Made by a program: the position numbers and the translations under genes. Source: Limnomonas spitsbergensis (lineage: Eukaryota; Chlorophyta; Chlorophyceae; Chlamydomonadales). From it: a DNA stretch of 64,000 nucleotides. The stretch spans positions 2,046,001 to 2,110,000 of the forward strand of contig JAYJMM010000110.1 of assembly GCA_037349105.1 (NCBI GenBank), written 5' to 3'. The notes under the pieces were generated by a model. The model searched no databases and had not been told where the DNA came from. It saw only the letters and a list, made by a program, of their open reading frames with translations. How positions within the stretch are numbered: the stretch's first letter is position 1; each line of letters begins with the position of its first letter. Shown piece by piece: positions 11,201 to 23,500 of this stretch.

Positions 11201-14200
11201 CGCGCACCCCAATAATTAATTAATTTTGAGCGAAGTCAAAGGCATTCTACGGTAGGATCTGGAACATTTCGGCGCACGCGGTGAGATCTTCGCCAAGGAC
11301 TCAGACTACTCCTGGGGTACCATAACCAATAATCTTTAGGAAATCCCACTTAATCACACCCTTGTGATACAACAATTCTTGCATGTCTGCTTTCCCTCGT
11401 GAGCATTCAGGGCATGAGGAACGAGTGCACCGCCATGGAGTCAGAGAACAATCCGGAACATCGAGCCGGAACATCGACTGTGGCAGCCGACGAGGTGCAG
11501 ATTTTGTAGAAGCGCGTGAGCAATCAATGGATGCATGCCGCTGTACGTATAAACTAATGACTGCCGATATATCGGCGCATGCTGCAGTGTTTACCTGACC
11601 CTCATACCGGTACGCCACTGCGGTGCGTATTTGTGTTCCATTCTTTCAACCAATTCTGCCCTCTAATTTGTACAGGGTCTCAAAGTCCTGAGTGCATTGG
11701 AGAAAAAAATCAGCGATCCCGGTAGGCCAGGGCAAGCTTTACTCAATGTCACCATGCTGTACATCATGCTGCACCTCATGTCGTACCTCATTCTATACCC
11801 CATGCTGTACCTCATGCCGTACCTCATGCTATACCCCATGCTGTACCTCATGCCGTACGTCAAAGACTCAAAAGGAAGCTGTGCCGGACGTTGCTTTGGA
11901 TATCCAGAGGGCCAGTGCGGCAATTTTTGAGTTGACTCGCAGTTGGTATCCCCCCTTTCACAGCATGTGTCGCGCTCTGCCTGGCGCGCCTCCTCCCTGA
12001 ATCAGGCAACGCTCTGCCGGCTCTGCTAGTTGAGGTATGTCCCGTGCCCCTGCCTGCCCCTGCCCCTGCCCCTGTCCCTGCCCCTGCCCCTACTCTGTGT
12101 CCAGGTACCCCCACCCTACCCTTACCTTGCCCTGGGCCCATGCCTCTCACGCCCTAGTATTTGCCTCAGCCCTTCCGCCGTTTGCCCAGCCTGTCAAGAC
12201 CCTGACTTACACTCGGCACATGTCCAAATCCTGCCCTGCACTCCCATCCCCCCGGGTCCTTCACCAAGTTATTTCATTTATCATCCCTCCCTCTCATAGT
12301 CTCCTGCCCCTCCCTCTCGTACCCATCCCTCTCATACCCTCTCATGCCCCTCCCCCCAACACTTCAACCCTAAACCCTCACCCAACCCTTAAATCTTAAC
12401 CCTTAACCCTCTCATACCCCTCCCTCTCACGCCCCGACCAGGTCCTTCACTCCATGCTGACCACGACTGCAGCAGACGCCTGCCCGCGCAGCGCAGAGGC
12501 ACGCCGCATCATGGGCATCTTCTTGAACAGCCTGCAGCTGAAGAGGTCGGTAATGGACTGGTATGGACAGGTATGAACAGGTAGGTAATGGACTGGTATG
12601 GACAGGTATGAACAGGTAGGTAATTAAATGGCATGGACAGGTATGAATAGGTTGGTAATGGACTGGTATGGACATGTATGAACAGGTAGGTAATTGGCGA
12701 GTATGGACAGGTCTGAATATGTTGGTAATTTAATGATATGGATAGGTATGAACATGTTGGTAATTGGCGAGTACGGACAGGTATGAAGACACCTTCCTGA
12801 GCAGCCTGAAGCTGGACAGGTGGGTAAGAGACTGGTATGGACAGGTACAAACCCATCTTCTTGAACAGGCTGCAGTTTAATAGGTGTGAAGTAGAAACAT
12901 GTATGGACACGTATGAACCTGTAAATGTTTTCCCGGAAGCCTGTCTCCGGATAGGCAGGCATCGCATGAGCGAGGAGCTTGCAGATTGCGGCTACCATTG
13001 TCAGTCCGGTAACTCTTAAACCCAACGGTAACCCTTAACCCTAAACCCTAAACTATAAACCATAACACCTAAAACCTCAACCCTTAACGGCACCAGAAAC
13101 CAGAAACCCTAAACTATAAACCCTTACCCTAAACCCTAAACCCTTAAACCCTAACAGTAACCCTTAACTATGAACCTTAACCCTAAACCCTACAGCTACA
13201 CAACGGCCTGATGATCCTGGGCTAGTTCAAGCCGATATTTTTTGTAGGGCACGACAAGTAAGCTTGAGGCCATTTTTGTGCAGCAGCTCTTCTTAACCTT
13301 CGGATCCACCTGCGGCCGCGGTCTTGGAGCAGCTCTGTGCCTTGGGACACTGCCCGTTGGCCTACCCTTAGAAATTCAAATCCACAACCCTAAACCCTCA
13401 ACTTTACTTTGAAAAAGCTTTGACACGATCGGCTCGCGAGAAGCCCCTCGGCAGCCCCCTAAAGGGGATGTGACACACACAATGTCCTGGACCTTGGATC
13501 CTGGACCCTAACCATTGACCAAAGATACAAGTGAACACTGGATCTTGGATCCTGGATCTTGACCATCGACCAAAGATCTATGTGAACACTGGATCTTGGA
13601 TCCTGGACCTTGACCATTGACCAAAGATACAAGTGAACACTGGATCTTGGATCCTGGATCTTGACCATCGACCAAAGATACATGTGAACACTGGATCTTG
13701 GATCCTGTATCTTGACCTTTGACCAAAGATACAAGTGAACACTGGATCTTGGATCCTGGACCTTGACCATTGACCAAAGATACAAGTGAACACTGGATCT
13801 TTGATCCCGAATCTTGACCATCGACCAAAGATCTATGTGAACACTGGATCTTGGATCCTGGACCTTGACCATTGACCAAAGATACAAGTGAACACTGGAT
13901 CTTGGATCCTGGATCTTGACCATCGACCAAAGATACATGTGAACACTGGATCTTGGATCCTGGTTCATGACCATTGACCAAAGATACAAGTGAACACTGG
14001 ATCTTGGGAGGCACTGCGTTAGAGGCGGGGCAATAAAGTGCACATTGATGGAGGTGGCTAAATGGTGGCGAAATGGTGGCTGAAGGGTGGCTGAAGGGTG
14101 GCTGAATGGTGGCTGATGAGTGGTGGCTGAATGGTGGCTGAATGGTGGCTGATGAATGGTGACTGAAGGGTGGCTGAAGGATGGCTGAAGGGTGGCTGAA

Positions 14201-17200
14201 TGGTGGCTGATGAATGGTGGCTGAAGGGTGGCTGAAGAGTGGCTGTTGAATGGTGGCTGAATGGTGGCTGATGAATGGTGGCTGATGAATGGTGGCTGAT
14301 GAAGGGTTGCTGATGAATGGTGGTTGAAGGGTGGCTGAAGGGTGGCTGATGAATGGTGGCTGAAGGGTGGCTGAAGAGTGGCTGATGAATGGTGGATGCT
14401 GTAGAGGACAGCTCCCTGGTCTCATTTGTGCAGATTTAAATCACAAGGCTCACCCTTAACCTTGGACACTTAGGCTTTATGTCGCTGACATGTTGCCTTC
14501 CTCCGCCCCACCTGCACTCTCCCTACTCTCCCTCATCCCCCCCCCCCTCCCCCTGCCGCCTTGCTCAGCTTGGAACCCGCCCCGGCCCTGCTCGAGACGC
14601 GGAGCCTAACCATCCTGACGCCGCTGTACGAGGAGGACGTGATGTTTTGCCTGGACGGCGCCGAGACCGCGCAGATGCTGGGCTTGAAAGGCACCAAAGC
14701 GATCCAAGCTGGGAAGGACCTCCCAGCCTTGCTGCTGCCCGCTGACCCCGGATCCGGGGTTGAGGCTGAACCTGGTCTCTCGCTGCTCTCCTATATCAGG
14801 AACATGCATGCCAACGACTGGGACAACTTCAGGTATGTTTAGGGTTAAGGATCTAGGGGTCTTGGTTTAGGGGTCTTGGTTAAAGGTCTTGGGTAGGGGT
14901 TTTGAGGTCTTGGGTAGGGGTTTTGGGGTTAGGAGTTTTGGGGCTAAGGGTTTAGGGGCCTTGGGTAGTTTTGGGGGGTTTTGGTTGCTGCCCTCCCCAC
15001 AGTTCGTTCTGCCTGGCGCCTTCAGAAATAGTTTGGGTGGTTGAGTAAGCTTTGTAACTACAACAGGTGAGGAAGGCCTTAAGATCTAGGGTGAAGGATC
15101 TAGGGTGAAGGATCGAGGGTGAAGGATCGAGGGTGAAGGATCTAGGGGACATACGGAGCACATGCGTGTGCCGTGGCTATTGGGACACAGGGACAGATTC
15201 AGGTTTGAGGGCTGTACCCAGATCTAGGATCTGAGGATCTCTAGGTCTGGAACGTGGGGAAGCTGCTGGCACTGGATGCTTTATCTTACAGGTTAAGTTA
15301 TATACAGTTATATACGTTACATACCACTTATAATGGTTATATGGGAGGAACGAGTGTAATTTGTGTAGCGGAAATTCACGCGGAATAATGCCGGTTCAGG
15401 GTTCAGGGTTTGAAATATTTTCTCAGGATTCGCAATCAGCACATGCAAAGCATGAGTGAGCCAGTGCCTCCCCACACCTCTGACAAACTGTGTGAACCTG
15501 TGTGTGGACTGCAGGGAACGGGTGTTGAGGCAGTCAGCACCTGCAGTCCCAGAGGGAGAGGTGGGTAGGAATACTAAATAATAAATAAATAATCAAATAA
15601 ATCCTGCACAAACAAAACCTTCCGTGTAGCTCCCTTCAGGGGGGAAATACGCATTGGGACCAGTGTTGTACCATTGCGCCATAATTCAGAAATTGTGCAG
15701 CTGATGTAGCTGACACTCTTCAGTCGCAGCCAGCTGATGACATGGCATGCTCTTGGTGGTTGAAGCATGACATGGCATCCAATATAGCCTTATTTCCAGT
15801 GCTGATTGCCAGTGCTAATTGTTACGCTAGTATCATAATATGGCATCCAATAAAAATCCTAATGGCCAGTGCTAGGATCTGATGTCCACTGCAAGGAACT
15901 GATTGCCATTGTTCCTTGGAAGATTCTGCTGGCTACCAGTCTCCCTTCGGCAGGCCGCCCGGCAGCTGCCGAAGGCCTGAATGGGACCAGACCTGGACTG
16001 GCCAACGATGGATGGCCAAAGCAGCATGGCTGGCCGAAAATGAGGCCTCTGGCCAGAGGCTGGAGTGTAGCCGACATGTAGCTGAGTCACGAAAGAGGAA
16101 TAACTGCTGTTGGCCAGTGCTAGGACCTGAATGAAAAGGTGCACTGGTGCATTTCGATTAGGTTCAGATGCCTCTGCCATGGGGCCTCGCATGCCAGGCC
16201 TAGTTCTACCAAATCCCTTCATACTCCACACTTGCAGGCCAGGCCTAGTTCTCCCAAATCCCTTCACACTCCACACTTGCAGGCCAGGCCTAGTTCTCCC
16301 AAATCCCTTCACACTCCACACTTGCAGGCCAGGCCTAGTTCTCCCAAATACATTCACACTCCACACTTACAGGCCAGGCCTAGTTCTCCCAAATCCCTTC
16401 ACACTCCACTCTTGCAGGCCAGGCCTAGTTCTCCCAAATCCCTTCACACTTCACACTTGCAGGCCAGGCCTAGTTCTCCCAAATCCCTTCACACTCCACA
16501 CTTGCAGGCCAGGCCTAGTTCTCCCAAATCCCTTCATAATCCACACTTGCAGGCCAGGCCTAGTTCTCCCAAATCCCTTCACACTCCACACTTGCAGGTC
16601 AGGCCTAGTTCTCCCAAATCCCTTCATACTCCACACTTGCAGGACAGGCCTAGTTCTCCCAAATCCCTTCACACTCCACTCTTGCAGGCCATGCCAAGTC
16701 CTCCCAAATCCCTTCATACTCCACTCTTGCAGGCCAGGCCTAGTTCTCCCAAATCCCTTCATACTCCACACTTGCAGGCCAGGCCTAGTTCTCCCAAATC
16801 CCTTCATACTCCACACTTGCAGGCCAGGCCTAGTTCTCCCAAATCCCTTCACACTTCACACTTGCAGGCCAGGCCTAGTTCTCCCAAATCCCTTCATACT
16901 CCACACTTGCAGGCCAGGCCTAGTTCTCCCAAATCCCTTCACACTCCACTCTTGCAGGCCAGGCCTAGTTCTCCCAAACCCCTTCATACTCCACACTTGC
17001 AGACCAGGCCTAGTTCTTCCAAATCCCTTCATACTCCACTCTTGCAGGCCAGGCCTAGTTCCCCCAAATCCCTTCATACTCCACTCTTGCAGGCCAGGCC
17101 TAGTTCTTTTAAATCCCTTCATACTCCACACTTACAGGCCAGGCCTGGTTTTTCCATATCGCTTATCTCATCACACTTGCCGGCCAACCCAATTCACACT

Positions 17201-17411
17201 TCAAGATATAAAGAAATAACCTTGGAAATAAACTGTAAAAATGGAAATATGAAAGAAAAAATATACTGAACACTCTGATTGAATGAGGTTGGTGTCTGAT
17301 ATTAGAGTGATTCCCCCCCCCCCCACACACACACACACCCTCCTGTCTTCAGGCTGCTACCCTGAACACTCTGATTGAATGAGGTTGGTGTCTGATATTA
17401 GAGTGACTGCC

Positions 17412-17444
<33 letters not shown>

Positions 17445-17556
17445 CTGCCTTCAGGCTGCTACCCTGAACAGAAAGAAAGAAAGAAAGCTACGCCCTATTG
17501 GGGCGTGAACACTCTGATTGATTGAGGTTGGTGTCTGATATTAGAGTGATTGCCCC

Positions 17557-17587
<31 letters not shown>

Positions 17588-20500
17588 CCTCCTGTCTTCA
17601 GGCTGCTACCCTGAACAGAAAGAAAGAAAGAAAGCTACGCCCTATTGGGGCGTGAACACTCTGATTGAATGAGGTTGGTGTCTGATATTAGAGTGATTGC
17701 CCCCCCCCCCCACACACACACACACACACACACACACTGCTGCCTACAGGCTGCTGCCCTGAACACTGTGCTTGAATGAGGTTGGAGTCAGATATTGGAG
17801 TGATTACCCACACACCCCTGTCTGTCTGCAAGCTGCTGCCCTGAACCTCCACACCCTTAATCCGCATGACTGTAGGTTGCTGTCCTGACCCTCTTAACCC
17901 TACACTCTAAGCCCTAAACCCGGAACACTATGTTGCATGTAGATTGCTGCTTTGAACTCTAAAGCATTAACCCTCCTGCAGACTGTAGCCCTGAACCCCA
18001 AGCATGATGGGGTTGACCATCATGCATGCTGATGCCCTGGACCCCAAGCTATAAACCCTGAAGACAATGGTGCAGGTAGGCTACTGCCATGAACCCTACA
18101 CCATTAACCAGAAACCCCCATGCAGGCTGTTGCCCCGAACCCCGGACCATAACCCCCCATGCATGCTGCTGCCATGCACCACAAACCCTGATGCAGTTTC
18201 TGCCCTGAACCGTAAACCCTAAACCCTCATGCGAGCTGCTGCCCTGAACCCCAAACCCTAAACCATCCTGCAGGCTGCTGCCCTGAGCCCCAAACCTCGA
18301 ACCCTACTGCAGGTTGCTGAGATGAACCCCAAACCATACACCCTCATGCGGACTGCCGCCCTGAATCTCAAACCTTAACCCTCCTGAAGGCTGCTGCCCT
18401 TAGCCCCCAACCCCAAACCCTCATGCAGGCTACCTCACTGGCCCTCAAACCCTAAACCCACATGCAGGCTGCTGTCATGAACCCAAAACCCTATAAGCTA
18501 TTGCAGGCTGCTACCCTGAACCCAAAACCCTGAACCCCCTGATGACTATGGGCTGTTGCCCGTAAGCCCTACGCCCTAAACCCCGACCCCCTCCTGCAGG
18601 CTACTGCCCAAGCTGCTAATCTAGTGACTCTGCACAAGTGGGGCTGGACAGTGGTAACGGTGTGCTTACGCCCCCCCCCCCCCCCACACACACACACACA
18701 CCCTGAACCCTGAACCCTGAACCCCAAACCCTAAATCCTGACCCCTCCCTGCCTTCAGGCTGCTGCCCTGAACCCTAGACCCTGGCCCCCCTCATGCAGG
18801 TACATGACCAAGCTAATCGCCTGAAGACTCTGCGTGAGTGGGGCTTGAAAGCGGTAACGGAGCGGGACTTTCTTAAGGGAAACGACCTGTCCCCCTGGGC
18901 TGTGGAGCTGCAGCTGTGGGCATCGTACCGGGCGCAGGTAGGGGGGGGGGGGGGCGATCCCTAATCCCTTAACCCTGAACTCTGTGGAGCTGCAGCTGTG
19001 GGCATCGTACCGGGCGCAGGTAGGGGGGGGGGGGGGGGGGCGATCCCTAATCCCTTAACCCTGAACTCTGTGGAGCTGCAGCTGTGGGCATGGTACCAGG
19101 CCTGGGAAAGGAACCAAAAAAACAAGCCCTCGCCCAGTTGTGTGGGCAGTACAAGGTAAGAAAGAAAAAGCATGAACCCTAATCCCTGAACCCTCAACTC
19201 TGAGGGCACCTTACCGGGCTCGGGTAAGGAACATGAATATATGGCCCTAATCCAGCTTTGGGCGTCTGACCAGGTTCAGGTAAAAAGGAAAGGAGCCAAG
19301 CCCTAATCCCTCCACTCTCAACCCTGCGGGTCTGTATATGTAGGCCCTATTGTATGGGGCTCAGGTAAGAGAGGGGGACAATCAAGCCTTAATCCCGCTT
19401 TGGACATCGTACCGGTGTGTCATGTACTGGTACCGCTGCGGTACCAGTTTTGTACCTGTTTTAGCATGTGACCGGGCCCAGGGAGAAAATAAGGAAGCCC
19501 TAATCCAGCTGTGGGCATCATATTATTCATATATTGTTCATAAATGGCCTGGGGTAAAAGGAAAATAACAAAAACCGTAATCCAGTTTTGTGTACATCGG
19601 TTAAGGGCTCAGGGGGTGATTCAGTCTACTCTTATCCCTGTCCTAAGCCCTGTTCTTATCCCTGCCCTAAAACCTGCCCTAAGCCCTGTTCTTATCCCTG
19701 CCCTAAAACCTGCCCTAAGCCCTGCTCGTATCCCTGACCTAAACCCTGCCCTAAGCCCTGCTCTTAACCCTGTCCTAAGCCCTGCCCTAAGCCCTGCCCC
19801 AAGCCCTGTCATAAGCCCTGTTCTGAACCCTGTACTTAGCCCTCCTCCTATCCCTGCCCTAAGTCCTGCTCTTAAGCCTGCCCTAAACCCTGCTATTAAC
19901 CCTGTTATAAGCCCTGCTCTTAAGCCTGCCCTAAGTTCTGCTCTTAACCCTGTTCTAAGCCATACTCTTAACCCTGTCCTAAGCCCTGCTCTTAACCCTG
20001 TTATAAGCCCTGCTCTTAACCCTGCCCTAAGCCCTGCTCTTAACCCTATTCTAAGCCCTGCTCTTAACCCTGTCATAAGCCCTGCTCTCAAACCTGTTCT
20101 AAGCCCTGCTCTTGACCCTGTTCTAAGCCCTGCTCGTAAGCCTGCCCTAAGCCCTGCTCTTAACCATGTTCTAAGCCCTACTCGTAACCCTGTTCTAAGC
20201 CCTGCTCTAAGCCCTGTTCTAAGCCCTGCTCACTCTAACCCTATTGGGAAAAAGAGCAAAGCCCTCATCCAGGTTTGTGCACCTTATCGAGCCCAGGGGG
20301 TGCTTGAGCCTACCCTAAGCTTTGCTCTTAACCCTGCACTTAACCCTGCCGTAATGCCTGAACTCTTAACCCTGAACTCCTCTCCACTGCATCCCCCTGT
20401 TCGTAACCCTAGTCCCTGCTCTTAACCCTTAACCCTGAACGCATAACCCTGACCTTCTCTCCACCGCTTCCCCCTGGTGTCACCTGTGGGTCCTGGCCCG

Positions 20501-23500
20501 TACTGCCGGGGATACGCTGTGTGATGAGCGTGCGCTGCGGGTGGTTTAGGGTTCAGGGTTTTAAAAGCGATGAACCCTCAACTCTTCCATTCATTCCTAT
20601 CGTTTAGGTCCTGGCCCGTACTGCACGAGGCATGCTGTGCGCTGAGCGCGCGCTGCGGGTGGTCGCCGAGATAGAGCACCCGCGCCCAGATGCGGTGCGG
20701 GAAGATGTATACGACCGATGGCTGCAGTCACTGTCCGAATCCAAAGTCGTTTACTTGGTGACGGCACAGGTGTGTGGCAAGGTGTTAACGGCTATTCCTC
20801 CAGGCCAAAGACAAATTAAGACGAACTCGGATGGAAAAAAGGGGAAATATTCTGGCCGGCCAATTTCCGACGGCAGTTCGGCTCCGGCTGAGTAGAATTT
20901 TAAGGTCCGTTAATGCCCTGGTGCGTGGGGGTCACAGTTTTAATTTTGTGAGTCAGCTCCATGTCAGCCACTGAAGCAGGGTGGCACTAGTTTATCTTTT
21001 AGTGTGTGTTGTTGTTGTTGTTGTTGTTGCAAAGGTAACGTAACCACCCACAGCCTTCGAACGGGGGAGAGACCACTTGACAAATCCGAAACAGACACGT
21101 GCAAACCAACGGAAAATCAGAGCAACAGAGAAGACGAAAAAAACAGCGTGTGTTGTTCCACCTGAGGGGGGCCCATTTGGTCGCCACTGGGTTTTTGTAC
21201 GGACCCGACACCTTTGACCGTAAGCTATGATGTAGCTGAATGCAGCTGAGGCACTCTACAATAGGAGAGGGGTCTGAAGTACAGTGTCTGCTTTCACACC
21301 CCTAAAACTGAACCCTACACTCCAAACCTTTCAAATTCTGACTAAGGAAGTGGCTCAGTGACCGTTCTTGCTACTCTGCACCTGCAGGCCTGTGCCTCCA
21401 GCCCTCCACCATCGCCATAATTATTGTTTTGTGCCAGCAGTCATTGTTACTCAGAATAAGGACAGGGGGCGACCATTTGTGAATCTTAACTTGGAATCTG
21501 AATTGCTTCCGGCAGAATCTTCTGCAGATTTGTGCCTCCTTTCAGGCCTGGACACTGAGCCTATAGACCTGTCTACATATACCCCTCCCCCATCGCCATC
21601 ATTTTTGTTTGTGTCAGCAGTCATCCACACGGAGGATGAGAAGAGGCTGGACACTGAATCTATACCCCTGCCCCCACATCTGCCTCTCTGTCCATCTCTC
21701 CCTCACTCCCTCGCATGCCCACGTCGTGTTTTGTGATTGGGACTTATCTTCTGCACTATGGGGTCAATTTGTCCATTTTCAGGGCACTCGTATGTGGTTG
21801 TGTGTTGGTTGCTTGTCCAGGGGGGTCGCTATTTTTGCTAACTGTCCTAGTCTGTTTAGGGTTTAGGGTTAAGGGTTTCGGGTGTTTGCTAGCTGTCCTA
21901 ATTTGTTTTTGTGCTTGTACTGATGTGCGGGCACATGTCCCATGCATCAAATGTGATGCTCTGCTGGACTCTAAACAGCCACAATTCACTCCGTTCCTCT
22001 CTCTATACCTTGCTATTTCCTCCTCCCTCCCTCCCTCTCTCCTTCCTCTCACTCTTCTTACTCCACACTAAATCATCGCTGAAATACACACGCAAGCCAA
22101 CACTCTTTCCCATTTGTCTTCACTCCTGGAACCATCTCTGAACCACAGATGTACGTCAAGCACCGCTCCACTTCTGACGCACATCCTCTCTCTCCCAATC
22201 TCTCCGCACTCTTTCTCACTCTTCCCCACTCTTCCTCCCTCGTCAAACCATCCCTGCACCACAGAACTACGGGAAGCACCGTTCCGACGAAACCAGCGTG
22301 AAGAATCGTTGGGCTGCCCGCTGCATCGAGCTGCTGCTGGCCAGGTGGGTTTAGGATTTTAACCCTTGGCACCTGTACGGCCCTAAAACCTAAACTAGGC
22401 AACATGGGTTTGGGGTTTTAAAATCTTGTAGCCTCTAAATCTGATCACCCTTTGAACCAGGGTGACCCCAAACCCTTAACCCAAAACCCTAAACTAGGTG
22501 TCGTGGGTTTGGGGGTATATCCCTTTGCACGTAAATAGGCAAGGTGAAGTTGATGCGGACGGTGTTTCTGCAAAAAGGAAAGGAACACATCAACAGGAAA
22601 AGAAGGGACGTTTCTCTAAGTTCACTTTCCATACACATGGAACATGCTCACACGCACACATCCCTAAACCCTAAACCCTGAACTCCAAACCCTGAACCCT
22701 GGACTAGGAATATGGAGCACGCTCTCAAACACATTAATTCCGTCAAATCCCTCATTTCCCACCCAACCCAATACCCTAAACACTTAACTCTTAACCCTAC
22801 ACCCTAAACCCTGAACCCTAAACACATTCTTGACATTGTGCCTGCGTCTTCCGTTCCTCTTTCGCCCGCCTTCCCCATCTGTCCACCGTCCAGGGAATGC
22901 CCGGCCTCGTCATCCACCCACCGTTCCCCATCCTCCCTCCGTTCTGTCATCGCCCGCCCCATCCGCCTGCCATTCCTCATCCACCCGCTGTTCTGCCAAC
23001 GTCTGTCTTCCCAATCCAAACCTAAATACGATACCCTTAACTTGAACCATAAAATACATCTCTGACATTTTCCCAACGCCCGCCGTCCCCATCCGAACCC
23101 TTTTTCACCTGCATACTCGGCAGGCACTCGTCCCTGCGAGTCGCGTTCATTGACAACTCGGTCGAGGATAAGAAGGGTGGCTCCTCCATTCTGATTCGAG
23201 GCCCACAGGTGTGCACATCATAAATAGGAACGCAAGCAAGTTCGTAAATTAAGCCCCCATTTTGGCCAATGGCCCATATTGGCTGATTAAGCCGCCCATT
23301 TTGGCCAATGGCCCATTTTGATGGCGGGGTGCATGGCGGGGTGCATGGCGGGGTGCATGGCAGGGTGCTTGACAGGGTGCATGGTGGGATGCATGGCAGG
23401 GTGCATGGCGGGGTGCATAGCAGGGTACATGGTGGGCTGCATGGCGGGCTGCATGACGGGCGCATGGCGGGGGCCTGACAGGGTGCATGGCAGGGTGCAT

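Larger units (their letters stand above)
12546..14568. repeat. intron: donor repeats, telomere-like motifs, 51-bp and 12-bp arrays
   Basis: About 12546-12780 repeats GGTATGGACAGGTATGAACAG-like donor sequence. Two decayed copies of the exon 8 end plus donor lie at about 12789-12822 and 12850-12882. Telomere-like AAACCCTAAACC fills 13019-13195. A 51-bp array and a GGTGGCTGAATGGTGGCTGA array follow. Confidence 0.8.
15561..18799. repeat. intron: 45-bp array, poly-C/CA block repeats, acceptor-side repeats
   Basis: A 45-bp array (16190-17160), then four about 145-base blocks (17270-17770) with C tracts, (CA)n and in two cases a GAAAGAAAGAAAGCTACGCCC element. About 17790-18790 repeats CTCATGCAGGCTGCTGCCCTGAACCC-type acceptor units that converge on the real acceptor CTCATGCAG of exon 11. 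Confidence 0.8.
20770..22264. repeat. intron with (TTG)n, duplicated block, palindromic repeat and acceptor-side copy
   Basis: (GTT)n at about 21006-21030. Two similar blocks with CATCGCCAT..TT.TTGT...CAGCAGTCAT (about 21390-21460 and 21560-21635). A copy of the dispersed palindromic repeat at 21916-21975. A diverged copy of the exon 13 start at about 22133-22180. Confidence 0.65.
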
